A model generated the notes under the pieces. That model searched no databases, was not told the DNA's origin, and worked only from the letters and a program-made list of their open reading frames with translations. The translations under genes were made by a program, and so were the position numbers. 64,000 bases of DNA from Maylandia zebra (Eukaryota; Chordata; Actinopteri; Cichliformes; Cichlidae): assembly GCF_041146795.1 (NCBI RefSeq), contig NC_135168.1:39936370-40000369 (forward strand), in the 5' to 3' direction. Shown in pieces: positions 43,735 through 54,869 of this stretch. Numbering within the stretch: the stretch's first letter is position 1; every line of letters begins with the position of its first letter.

Positions 43735-45027
43735 TAGGGCTGCTCAATTAATCGAATTTTAATCACGATTACGATCTGGGCTTTCAACGATCATTAAAAA
43801 TGACTGAGCCGATTATTGGCCCCTCCCTCATTTATCCGCGACACCTTAAAGGCCGGTCCGTGAAAATATTGTCGGGCATAAACCGTCCGTGGCGCAAAAA
43901 AGGTTGGAGACCGCTGATTAAGAGGACCCGAGGGAAGCTCGGAAAGCTAAGCAGAAGTTATTTGGAGAGGAGAGTGACTGCCGTTGGTTGAAAAGAGAGG
44001 TAAAAAAAACTTCAGTGGTGTTGCACACTATTTTATATTATTTTTTAAAGTCATTGTTAACCCTTTAGATCCGGTCAGAGCAGCACGCTCCGTTTTGCAT
44101 AACTATTTTTAAATCCCTGTAGAACCTGGACCGTGTAAGCTAGCGCAATAATTTGTTTTGCATATGAAACCGGAGGAGTTGTACTTACATCTGATGCCAT
44201 CAGCTTGTCCTCGGTCACGGTTTCCTTCCACATATAGCTTTGCAAAAATTGCATAAAAAGCGCTTGCAGGAACAAAAACATAATATTCCAGAAACACGCT
44301 TTGCCGATCCGATCAGCTGTTCGTAACACTTCCCACAGTTAAACAGACTGTCACATGTCCGCCATTTCCTGCCCGAAACCGGCAGTGACGTCATTTTCGC
44401 GGAAATTGTAGTTTTTTTTACTTGTAGGCCTTAAAAGCCTATACTGGTCATGTTTGACTTTTCTGAATAGTTTCTGGGATGCTTAGAACTCGAATTGCAC
44501 TGCTGGAAATAGTTTATTTTGATGCACCAGCTGTTTTCTTTGCAAATTTGCATCATAGGATTGTTTTTTCGTTTTTCCTGCAGTATATAAAAATTGATGT
44601 ATCTCCAAAATAAAACTATGAAGACACTCAAAATAAATTTCCTGTTGTAAACTATTTTTTGCAACTTTTTTGTATTTAAAGTTTTGAAGGATAAGCCTCT
44701 TAAATTTCTCCAAGTAGAAATATATGCAAAAAAAACAAAAATGATTTTCAATTTTTTTTTGTAGTTTATTGTACTTTTTTGCAATTAATGTAGTTACTAT
44801 GGACTTAATGCATACATATTATTAAAATATGGGCTATAATAGTTGTATAGCAACTTGAAATGCTCCCACAAATGGCACTACAACATGTAAAAATATAATA
44901 TAAGCTCTGGCGGACTTGGTTCTATGGTAGGTCTTAAAGGGTTAAATAAATATCGTCAAATAATCGAGATCTCAATTTCAGTGAAAATAATCGTGATTAT
45001 CATTTTTGCCATAATCGAGCAGCCCTA
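43735..45027. mobile_element. hAT element with perfect 8-bp target duplication, holding a nested MITE
   Basis: Flanked by GCATGAGT at 43727-43734 and 45028-45035. The ends are TAGGGCTGCTCAATTA and, inverted, TAGGGCTGCTCGATTATG, both leading into a block on the theme of AATCACGATTA. This is a common vertebrate hAT non-autonomous type. No transposase frame is visible. About 880 bp of its length is the inserted piggyBac-type MITE. It lies 124 bp after the IgC stop, so may be transcribed with its 3' UTR. Confidence 0.9.
44061..44941 (+). mobile_element. piggyBac-type MITE, copy 2 (nested in hAT element)
   Basis: Flanked by TTAA at 44057-44060 and 44942-44945. The left end is CCCTTTAGATCCGG and the right end, inverted, is CCCTTTAAGACCTACC. 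The right 500 bp match copy 1 at 29282-29838 closely; the left arm is longer here. No transposase is encoded. Confidence 0.88.
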
Positions 45028-45035
45028 GCATGAGT

Positions 45036-45620
45036 TGAGCATAATCCTTCCTGTCTCATATTGTACTGCCTGATGGTGCTCCTGAAATCTCCTGCCGTTA
45101 CCTACCTCCGGACCCTCAGGACCAATATGATCTGCACTGCTCCTGTGTTTAAGACAGTCTCTAGGGCTACCCACCAGTTGTTGTGGTAACGTTTGATAAA
45201 TTTCATTTTTCAATACTGTACAGCAATATAGACTTAAGTTCTCACCCATCATGTTGTCCATACTTAATTATTATTCTAAATAGCTCGTCTGCATTTTTAA
45301 CAATTTATGCAGTGTATTAAATCTTTGGGGTAATTCTACTTATAATAGTTATGTGACATGTTTCACCAAATACTGCAGTTAATATTTGAATGTTGTGTGC
45401 AGGATAACCTTTTATCCCCAAAGCTTGTAATATTTTCATAATGTCAAAATGTCATCACTCAAAAAATAAAAAAATAATCTTTAAGAAACACATTTTAGAT
45501 GATGTCGTCTTTACACTGTATGTATATTGGCCACCCAGGGGTGGTCCTCTTCTCTTTGCTCTTCTCTCTCTACGCAAATGACTCTTTCTCAAAAGACCTG
45601 TCAGTCAGAATTGTGATGTT
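45036..45620. other. Spacer, no gene seen
   Basis: AT-rich and non-coding sequence between the hAT element and a LINE end. Confidence 0.4.
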
Positions 45621-46503
45621 TGATGACAGTCTGAAGTCGGCCTTATCAAGGACACAGATGTGGAGTTGAACAGCTGGCCCTGTGGGGCAGTCAGATCAGC
45701 CTAGAGCTGAATACGCTCAAAACTGTAGCAGTAACAGTGGAGTTGAGGAGTCCCTCTCCATTATGCCTGCTTGCCACAATCTTCCAAGATCTAAAGTGGT
45801 CACTCCGTATAGACACTATTATCAAAGAGGCAGAGCAGAGCCTGCGCCAGCTCAGGAGGTTCAACCTGCCTCAGGAGGTGATGATCTATTCAACTCTGGA
45901 ATAATCCAGTTTGTTCTCTGCTCACTCATGTCGGTATTGTTTGGATCAGCATCCATGCAGGACAAGAACAGACTATGATGGACAGTGAAGTCTGCAGGAA
46001 AAACAAATCCAGAGTCAGGACACAAGCAGGCAATATCACTCCATACCCTCTGGTAGGTGCTACAGAGCACCGTTTGCCCAAAAAAGCAGCCATCTGTACA
46101 GTTCCTTTCCACAGGCCATCACTCTGATAAACATTTAGGACACTCACATAGTCTCTGTATTTAAAACATCCACCATACCTGATGCTGAATCAAAGCATAC
46201 TGTATATACTGTTCTGTCCTGTTGTACATAGCTATATGCCGTATATATATTTATAGTCAATCCTCATGGGTATACTGTATATATACTAACTAGCTGTCCA
46301 TCTCTTATTTATTCCAACAGATTTGCACTCTGCAACTTTGGACTATAAATATGCCATAAATGTATTATTGTCTGTGCCGTGTTGGTGTCATGTTGTTACT
46401 CTGCTTGTACGTTGGCTACTCTGTCATGTACACTGAGTGCAAAAACTCCTTGTATGTGTACACATACTTGATCAATAAAGCTGATTCTGACTCTTGTGTC
46501 GTG
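45621..46503 (+). mobile_element. LINE 3' end (Rex-like) with 3' UTR
   Basis: In broken frames the plus strand reads TIDTIIKEAEQSLRQLRRFN, LPQEVMIYSTLE, and later FPQAITLIN, matching the C-terminal order LRRLKRAGLP...FFPQAVRLLN of common fish LINEs. A 3' UTR rich in CTGTATATA blocks runs to GATCAATAAAGCTGATTCTGA near 46469-46490. Several frameshifts make it dead. Confidence 0.65.
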
Positions 46504-46741
46504 AGCGTCTATTTGGCTAAAACTCGTTCTCGTTCTCCTCAGCGCATGACGGTAGGTGGCAGAGTTTGGGACATTGAAGCTAACTCAAAGCGTAGAAGAA
46601 GAATCTTCGTTGTAGCGGCAATGAAAGAACAGCGTGCTACTTCCAAACAGAAGTAAAGTCTACCTTAGCTGCAACAACTTTAAAGTAAAGCGCGAGCTTA
46701 AATCACAATTAAGACGAGACTTGTAGGACTCTGCCTGGAAC

Positions 46742-49700
46742 ATGGCTTTGGTTTGTGCAAGTAGGTGAAGCTGAATTCATTGATATGACGGAGGCCGGTT
46801 AGCACGGTACCGCGCTAATGCTGCTAGCTGATTTAGCTAGCGTTAGCGGCCATGCAGCACCGCCTTCTGCTTTTATATAGTTCAGCGAGCTCTCTTTTTT
46901 TAATTGTGTGTTTATTTAAATTGCTGGTAGTTATGTGGTGTTAAAAAGCCGGAACTGAACTCTTTTACAGTTTCTAATGAAGTGCCAGAGCACCCGTGCG
47001 TCTCTCCGGTGTCCAACCAGGTGTTTGAACGGAGGCTGATCGAGAAGTACATCGCAGAGAATGGGACGGACCCGATGAACGGACAGCCGCTGTCCGAGGA
47101 GCAGCTCGTAGACATCAAAGGTGGGTTTCTGGGTGTTTTCTATAAGTCAATAGACCGTAATAAAGCTCATACAGAGTAATGCTACTTCCGTGAGAGAGGT
47201 CGTTATCAGTGGCATGATGCTCGGCTTTGGTTTAGTAGGCTGAAGTTTGCAGGCGTGTTGCATTGTACTGTATTGTATTTATCATATAAAAAAACCAAAC
47301 AATACCTGAAAAATTCAAGTGAAGCGGAAAAATAAAACCTTCCAAACAAATCAACTTTTATTTTCAACTTCAGAAGAAGCAGAATATTCTACGTTTTAAT
47401 TTTATTTGTGTGGCCTTCAGGGGTGAAGCAAACCTCGATTGGTGTTCGTGAACTACTCTTTGTGATATTCATAGAAACATAGAACATTATCAAGATTTAT
47501 ATATGAAAAGAAAATCAGTGCGTCATATGCCCTTAAATACTCAAATCTCATTGCAAATAAGCCTTGATAAGTTACTGAAGAGGTTTCCTGTCTTTTAGTG
47601 GCTCATCCTATTAGACCAAAGGCACCATCGGCAACCAGTATTCCTGCCATTCTCAAGTCCCTTCAAGATGAATGGGTAAGTCCTGTAAACTCTGAGATAT
47701 CAAAGAACAGAGCACTTTATACTGTATCTATTGTATGTATCATTTTGTTTTTAAATTGATTTTTCTTATTAATGTTTAACACTACATCAACAACACATTA
47801 CACACACACAACATTTAAGAACCTTTAAACAAGTAGGGAGTCAGCTATTAATCAATCAATATAAATTAATAATAATAATGGATTGGCTTTATATAGCGCT
47901 TTTCAAGGCACCCAAAGCGCTTTACAATTCCACTATTGATTCACTCTCACATTCACACACTGGTGGAGGCAGCTACAGTTGTAGCCACAGCTGCCCTGGG
48001 GCAGACTGACAGAAGCGAGGCTGCCATATCGCGCCTTCAGCCCCTCTGGCCAACACCAGTAGGCAGTAGGGTAAAGTGTCTTGCCCAAGGACACAACGAC
48101 CAGGACAGAGAGCCCGGGGCTCGAACCGACGACCTTCTGGTTACAGATCCGTTTCCCAACCCCCTGAGCCACGGTTGCCCCAAATTAGTTATAAATATGT
48201 AGAAGTAAAATCAATCTGTAGGGTGTTACATAGTTTAACAATTAAAAGTGTGTTACAGTGCACCATTTATCCCTCTCTGGCAGTTTTTAACAACAGGACA
48301 GTTGTTTTGGGTTTATTTTGTTTGTTTGTTTTCAATTGTGCATTGTATGATGGGTCACAACACATTATTATAAATCTAATCTGTGCCACAAAATAATAAT
48401 CTAATGGAAGATTTGCCCCTTTCCTTTGTTGAATTGCAAGTTTTGTGACAAACCCTGGGTCTTTAGAATCAATTTTAATTCATTTCTATTAGTAGAGGAT
48501 CAAAAAATGTTTGTTTGGTACATTGATTTAAATAACTTGAATTCTTTAGCTGAGACCAAAAAAGCGAATTCGATCTTGTTATCCTCCTTTTTTCATTTAA
48601 ACACATATTCCAGTGAGTCTGTTTGTTTTTGTTTGTTTATCTTCCTTTTTTAAAATTTGTGAAATAATACATGTGCTCCTTTCTCACTTTTTCTTTTTGA
48701 TATCTGTTCTAGGATGCTGTAATGCTTCATAGCTTCACCTTGCGGCAGCAGCTGCAGACTACTCGCCAAGAACTTTCACATGCCCTCTATCAGCACGATG
48801 CCGCCTGCAGAGTCATCGCTCGACTCACCAAAGAGGTCACAGCTGCAAGAGAAGGTGGGTCGACAGCAGTTTGGGTTTCTACACAGTTATGAAACATGTA
48901 GAAATGGCTTTAATGTGATCGTCTGGTCCAAATGAACCTGGATTCATTGATATTATGTGTGTGTTTTATTTATTTTAATGAGTTGATTTCTTCTTTCCAC
49001 AGCTCTTGCCACGCTCAAACCCCAGGCCGGATTGGTTGCCCCTCAGGCAGTGCCCGCCTCTCAGCCAGCTGCAGCAGTGAGTAGCTGGGCTTTATTTTCA
49101 GCTGATAAGACAATGATCAGACTGACAAATCATGCCATTTAAACAATATTTAATTCTGCCTTTTTTACACCAGGGGGCTGGTGGAGAGCCTATGGAGATT
49201 AGTGAACAAGTGGGAATGACTCCAGAAATCATCCAGAAGGTAATATTGATTTTTTTTTTTAAAATTGATTATTTTTTACCATTATGACCTTTGTCATAAT
49301 TGCTTGATGTTTTTAAATGTGCTTTTTTCTGTTTGCAGCTCCAAGACAAGGCTACTATCCTCACTACAGAGAGAAAGAAGGTATTATATTTCTCTTGTAT
49401 TTAGCTGCTAATGTGCAAACACTTGTTTTACTTGTTTTGCCACAAGCTCTGTTTGTGCATAATTTACTCTCGCTCTCATTTAATTGCTTTACTGTGGTTC
49501 TCTACAGAGAGGCAAAACTGTCCCAGAGGATCTGGTTAGAGCCGAGGATCTTGGCAAATACCGCCAAGTGGCCTCCCATGCTGTAAGTATAGATTGTGCA
49601 GGATCACGAGGATGCGTTTGTTTCACAGAGCGATCCAATGTATCAACATTCTCTCTTATGTTGCTTTCAGGGTCTTCATAGTGCCAGTGTGCCGGGTATT

Positions 49701-51568
49701 CTGTCTCTGGATCTGTGTCCCTCAGACACCAACAAAGTGCTCACCGGTACACTGAATCAATCTTTCATTCTGTATTTCATTTGCTGGGATGCCAGACAAA
49801 GAATCTGATATTAAACCTGTTCTATCTCCCAGGTGGAGCTGATAAGAACGTGGTGGTGTTTGACAAGAACGAAGAGCAGATCGTGGCAACACTTAAGGGT
49901 CACACCAAGAAGGTTACCTCTGTCATTTACCACCCATCTCAGGTAACATGTCCTCTGAGAACCTAAATGCAAACATTCACCTCCATTTTAATGGAGATGT
50001 GACTAACACGATTGTTCCTTTAATCCGTTGTTCCTCACTCGCTTGCCGTCTTTTCTCTTCTAGTCTGTGGTCTTCTCCGCCTCTCCAGACACCACCATCC
50101 GTGTGTGGTCTGTCACCGGGGGCAACTGTGTGCAGGTGGTGCGTGCTCACGAGGGAGGCGTCACTGGTCTCTCTCTTCATGCTACTGGAGACTACCTGCT
50201 CAGCTCCTCTGAGGATCAGGTGCGTGCTTGAAATTACCGACAGGCCATGAACTTAATCACTGAATGATCGACCTTTTTGCCATTAAACTGCTTCACCGCT
50301 CTAACTCTTATTATTTTTATCCTGTAGTACTGGGCCTTTTCTGATATCCAGACGGGCAGAGTCCTCACCAAAGTTACTGATGAAAGTGCTGGCTGTGGTA
50401 AGTTTCTCTTTGCTTGCTTAATGCGTTTGATAGTCATAATAACAGTCCTCTTCCAGGCATAATGTTTCTGATTGCACCCCTCAGCTCTCACATGCGCTCA
50501 GTTCCACCCTGATGGTCTCATTTTTGGCACTGGTACTGCGGACTCCCAGATTAAGATTTGGGATCTGAAGGAGCGCACCAACGTGGCCAACTTCCCCGGT
50601 CACTCTGGACCTGTCACCTCCATTGCTTTCTCTGAGAACGGATACTATCTGGCCACAGGTGAGACTGACTTGATAGCATTTTTTGCGTAGATTAGCCGTC
50701 AGTCTGTAATGTGCATAAACTTGTAGAGCTGCATGAACATTTTCTTTAGAGTATCAAAAGTGACTTGTGCATCAATGACTTGCATAGTTTTGGAGATTTC
50801 CCCGTGTCTTCAGCCTTACAAGAATAAAAATGGTGTGCCAATAGAAAAAAATTAACTTATCCTCGTTTGCTCCAGGTGCCCAGGACAGCTCTCTGAAACT
50901 GTGGGATTTGAGGAAGCTGAAGAACTTCAAGACCATTACTCTGGACAACAACTATGAGGTAAGAAATTTGGGATTTCTTCTTTCTAAAGGAATTTTTTAA
51001 GTGTTTGAGAAATAGTCTTAGCATCACCTGTAGGCTGTCATTGCACGCAGAGATAAATGGCTGTGGATGAAAAGTTGCATGTATAATTGTCAGGGTGCTG
51101 GTGGGTGGATTGTTTTAACTTCAGAAAGAACCAGATTATCAGTTTTTCACTGCGTTCTCTTTATTTTTACTAAGCCGAACTCCAGCGTTTCACTGTGGAC
51201 CAGCTTTGAAGTTGTCCAACCCATCTTAGGTTTGCTTCTGAGCCTAATCCATTCATTTTTTGTTTCAGGTGAAGTCCCTTGTGTTTGATCAGAGTGGTAC
51301 CTACCTGGCTGTAGGAGGGTCTGACATCCGTGTCTACATCTGCAAGCAGTGGTCTGAGGTCCTCAACTTCACCGGTATGAAGACAAACAAAAAAAAGTCA
51401 AATCTCTTTCGAGATTTTCAACTAGTATGCACGTGACATTTACCCCTGATCTTTTTCTTTTCAACCATAGACCATACAGGATTGGTGACTGGGGTGGCCT
51501 TTGGAGAGAATGCCCGGTTCCTGACTTCTACAGCAATGGACAGAAGCCTCAAATTTTACAGTTTGTAA
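46742..51568 (+). CDS. prpf19: Pre-mRNA-processing factor 19 (U-box E3 ligase)
   Basis: Prp19 is the tetrameric scaffold and ubiquitin ligase of the NTC/Prp19 spliceosome complex and also acts in DNA damage signalling, in the nucleus. Sixteen exons: 46742-46760, 46971-47120, 47599-47675, 48713-48854, 49003-49076, 49174-49239, 49339-49380, 49508-49582, 49671-49746, 49833-49942, 50064-50219, 50328-50397, 50485-50658, 50876-50958, 51269-51374 and 51471-51568. They total 1518 bp or 505 residues (human 504). The start lies in a 19-bp first coding exon (MALVCA). The U-box is [18 protein letters not shown]...[15 protein letters not shown]; the coiled coil for tetramerisation is [22 protein letters not shown]-terminal seven-bladed WD40 propeller follows (for example [11 protein letters not shown] and [11 protein letters not shown]) and the protein ends [15 protein letters not shown] lies only a few bases after the stop and another near 52191. 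Confidence 0.97.
47873..48182 (-). mobile_element. tRNA-derived SINE, inverted, in prpf19 intron 3
   Basis: On the minus strand it begins GGGGCAACCGTGGCTCAGGG (A-box region), has a B-box GGTTCGAGCCCC (48115-48126), then a body with CCTTGGGCAAGACACTTTAC and AAAGCGCTTTGGGTGCC, and ends in an (ATT)n-like tail at about 47860-47880. Pol III-promoted teleost SINE. The open frames on both strands here are repeat-derived. Confidence 0.8.
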
Positions 51569-53430
51569 AAAATAAAAGCAGAAATTCAAGATGAGGGGAG
51601 GAGGGCAACTAAGACGAGAACAGTCTGTGTCAGAGCTGCCGCTACCTCCGACACATTCATTATCAGAAAAGGAAGAAAAAAAGAAATCTGTGCTAACTTT
51701 GCATCTTTTTTAGTGAGTCAGTCCTCATATCCAGTGAAGAAATCTGTGAGATTGTCAGCGATTTGAAGCAGCATGGTTAGTGCGACATGTTTGTTGGCTT
51801 TATGTGTTTGAAATCTAAATGATGTAAAATGACATGAAAAGCCTCTAAGTTCCTTTCCTGTTTGCCAGCAATTATGATTTTACTGTAGTATTTTCTTTTT
51901 TTTGTGTATGTATGAAAGGAGAGGGGGGTCTTTGGAAACTATTATTGCTTCTTAGTGTAGACCAGCTTCATTATAATATCGTTGGGGTAAGATAAGATAC
52001 ATCTACAGTCATGTACAGTGAGATCAACAGGTGTAAGAAATTGATGTACTTCTGTGAAAAACCTTTGCCACATTTCATTTCCTGTTTTATTGATTCCATT
52101 TAAACATTTTTGTCTTTTGTTTTCCCCCTGGGTGTGTATTTCTTATTACCTGCTGTTTTACCTGTTGCACATCTGCCCTTTTACAATTAAATAAAATATC
52201 TTTTGTATTGCCATACAAGTGTCTGTCCCTGTGGGGGTCCTCAGCTAGAATGGTTACTTTGTAGATACATCCAAAATATAAAGTTCCTTTCAAATCAAAA
52301 TGCATTTTACTCATTGCTTTCTTGATGTTTGAGCTTTATACCAAACAATGAGAGTGATCTTTATTTTTGATACAGTCGCGGTCACCGGTTCACATACAAG
52401 GAGGATTGGCTTGTTTTGTGTTTTTTACCCTCTTTTACGTACTTGCATTGATATTTGGTTAAATGTTTCCTTAGAAGGGCTTGCCTTGAGCAGACAATCT
52501 AGGTATCCATCAACAAGCTTCAGTTGAGCTTGAAGGTCTTGATTTTGGAGCAGGACCCTTTTTTTTTTTTTTTTTTTTTTTCTTTCTTTCTTTTGACTGG
52601 CATCCTCAGTCTGTCGTGACGTAACACTCTAAAACTCACTTCACTGTGGACAGTGATGCTGCCTGTTCCAGCAGTTTCCAGTTTAATGGCATGCTTCATT
52701 GTAACCATTTTCCTCTTATCTGACAGTGACAGTTCAGGTCTTCCTCCAGACATACATGCAACCCCCCCCCCTCCCCCCCTGACAAAGTAGTGACACATTT
52801 GCATAACAAATCCCTTTTATGTTGGCAAAGAGGAACTCATGATCACATGAACAAGAAGTTAATATGCGCTGGCCTTTTCAAGTAAAAAGACAGAACCTTC
52901 AACACCAATTAATTAAAAGACTTGATTGTGTGTGGATTAGAGGAAATCCACAATAAATTCAAACGTGCACTGAGTTCTTGTTTTTTGTTTTTTTTTTAAA
53001 TCATTAAAGATCTATGCTGTACAATCATTCCACCCTAGAGAAAGAATAGCTTGAAGAAATCAAAACGGCCATGGTTTTCACGCCTATGATACATATCTGC
53101 ATGCTTAGAGGCTGTGATTTCTACGCAAATCCTACACAACATCTCAGTTGAATTTTAAGTGTTCATTGTTGTGAACTTCTACATTCTTCCTTTGCCTGCT
53201 GCATAATAATGAAACTACTAAGAAAGGAACTATTTTTCAGTTTCTTTAAATGTAACAGAACTGAATTAAAAATCACTTTAAATGTATGGTTGACTTTTAC
53301 TTTGAATAGTGTCCCTAACGTTAGCATGTATCTTTTGGAGACATCACATGCTACAAATTATGGTACTGACCTCGGTTTGTATGTATTTAATAAAGTTAGG
53401 AGAGGAAAAAAACAGGGCAGGTCTGGGTTT
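51569..53430. other. prpf19 3' UTR and spacer to tcirg1
   Basis: The prpf19 3' UTR probably reaches AATAAA near 52191. Further on are a poly(T) run (52558-52580), a CT-rich run and a C-rich run (52761-52779). No coding exon was recognised. Confidence 0.5.
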
Positions 53431-53438
53431 ATCAAACG

Positions 53439-53676
53439 CACGTGACTGCGGTTTCCAGATGACTGTACACGGCCAAACCAGCTTCTCCAGATGAGCTTAA
53501 CTCTAATATCAAACCGTGAATTATTAATAATAAGCTTCTGACTTCCTGTCAGACTAAAATTCTAATAAAAAAGAACAAAGAAAAACATCCACTTATTGGA
53601 CTCGTTACCGCCATTAAAGATCCTAAAATCTCGACCTCTCGCGGTGGAGCGAGATTCAAATGGTAACTATCACGTG
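53439..53676 (+). promoter_or_regulatory. Two CACGTG E-boxes (CLEAR-like) upstream of tcirg1
   Basis: GCACGTGAC (CACGTG at 53439-53444) and TATCACGTGCC (CACGTG at 53671-53676) lie upstream of the tcirg1 5' exon; a GGAAGTG ETS-like site follows at about 53707. CACGTGAC matches one half of the CLEAR consensus GTCACGTGAC bound by TFEB, TFE3 and MITF, which control many V-ATPase genes. Binding here is inferred. Confidence 0.5.
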
Positions 53677-53699
53677 CCTCCTGCAGTAACGTGACTCTC

Positions 53700-53857
53700 A
53701 CAAACAGGAAGTGCGGAGCCAGAGAACTTCTACCCCAAGTCTCGCAGACGCGTCTGCTTTGTCCAGGTTAGCAGTCCCGGGTCAGTCCGTCCCGCTGGGT
53801 ACCAGACTGCCTGACAGACACCAGGTCGAACTGCAGCGGAGGTAAAGAGCCAGACAG
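53700..53857 (+). promoter_or_regulatory. tcirg1 promoter region and non-coding exon 1
   Basis: A GTGAGG donor after CAGACAG at 53857 ends a probable non-coding exon that joins the acceptor at 54867, two bases before the ATG. The start site itself is not visible. Confidence 0.5.
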
Positions 53858-54869
53858 GTGAGGTTTCCGACATTCAGCTCAAATCTGTGTTTTTATCAAG
53901 CGGGTTTATCTCCTATAGTTGTCGCCGAGACTAAACCAAACCCCTCTGTTACTTTTCTTTAATGTGGCTGATATTAATGGGTTAAATATTTTTTAAACGC
54001 TTCAGTGTTTCGGCTTTTCCTTCACTGGAGTTGTGTGCTAGCGATGATAGAGAAAACGAAACTTTGCCCCAGGCAACAAAAGCTGAAAAGCAGAGACAAT
54101 AGTCGATAGATCGAAGAAGACCCGAAGTCAAATGCTTTTTCCTTAACAGCATGGATCTTTTTACATTTATAAACTGAAGCCATGCTCCTTTCATGTAACA
54201 TCTATTTTATGATATAAGTAATTTTGTATATATTCTTAGTGGTCGGTTTCTCACCCTCATGACACTCTTAACGCTCAGTTTATGAAGAAACTGTTCCAAT
54301 TCACCGCTCATTCCTCCAAATGAATGAGGTTAGTCTGACTATAGTGCGAGCAATGCTTTGAAAAATGATCCAGCGCTATAAGCTTTTTTAAAAAAAAGGA
54401 TCAAACACTGTAACCTTCATAAAGGGGGGGTTTACTGTAGAGCGCTTGTACAAAACAGCTTTGTATGTAGCTAGGGGAAAGCAGTAATAATGCACCTTAT
54501 TGGGCCCTTCTAAAATATAGTAATGCTTTTTAATATATATGTACATCTTTGATTAATTTATTTAACTAAAAAAGAGTCCCTGTGCTAATTTTGGCAGACA
54601 CATGTACATGCAACAATGGAAACCCCACCTGATCATCTGGTCAGGAGGACCTGATGCTTCCTCTTTCTTAAGTTTCCACTTAGATACTTCTGCACTGAGT
54701 AGTTTTTATTGCTCTAACTGAAAGTAGATGCCATCTGTTAACACCATTGTCTGTCTTTTTTTTTTTTTTTTTTAAATTCATATTCCTCTTTATATGGTGC
54801 AGTACTTTCACTCAGCTGTATCCAGAGGACGGTGTGTGTGTAAAGTTGTTTCTTTGGTGTTGTACAGAC

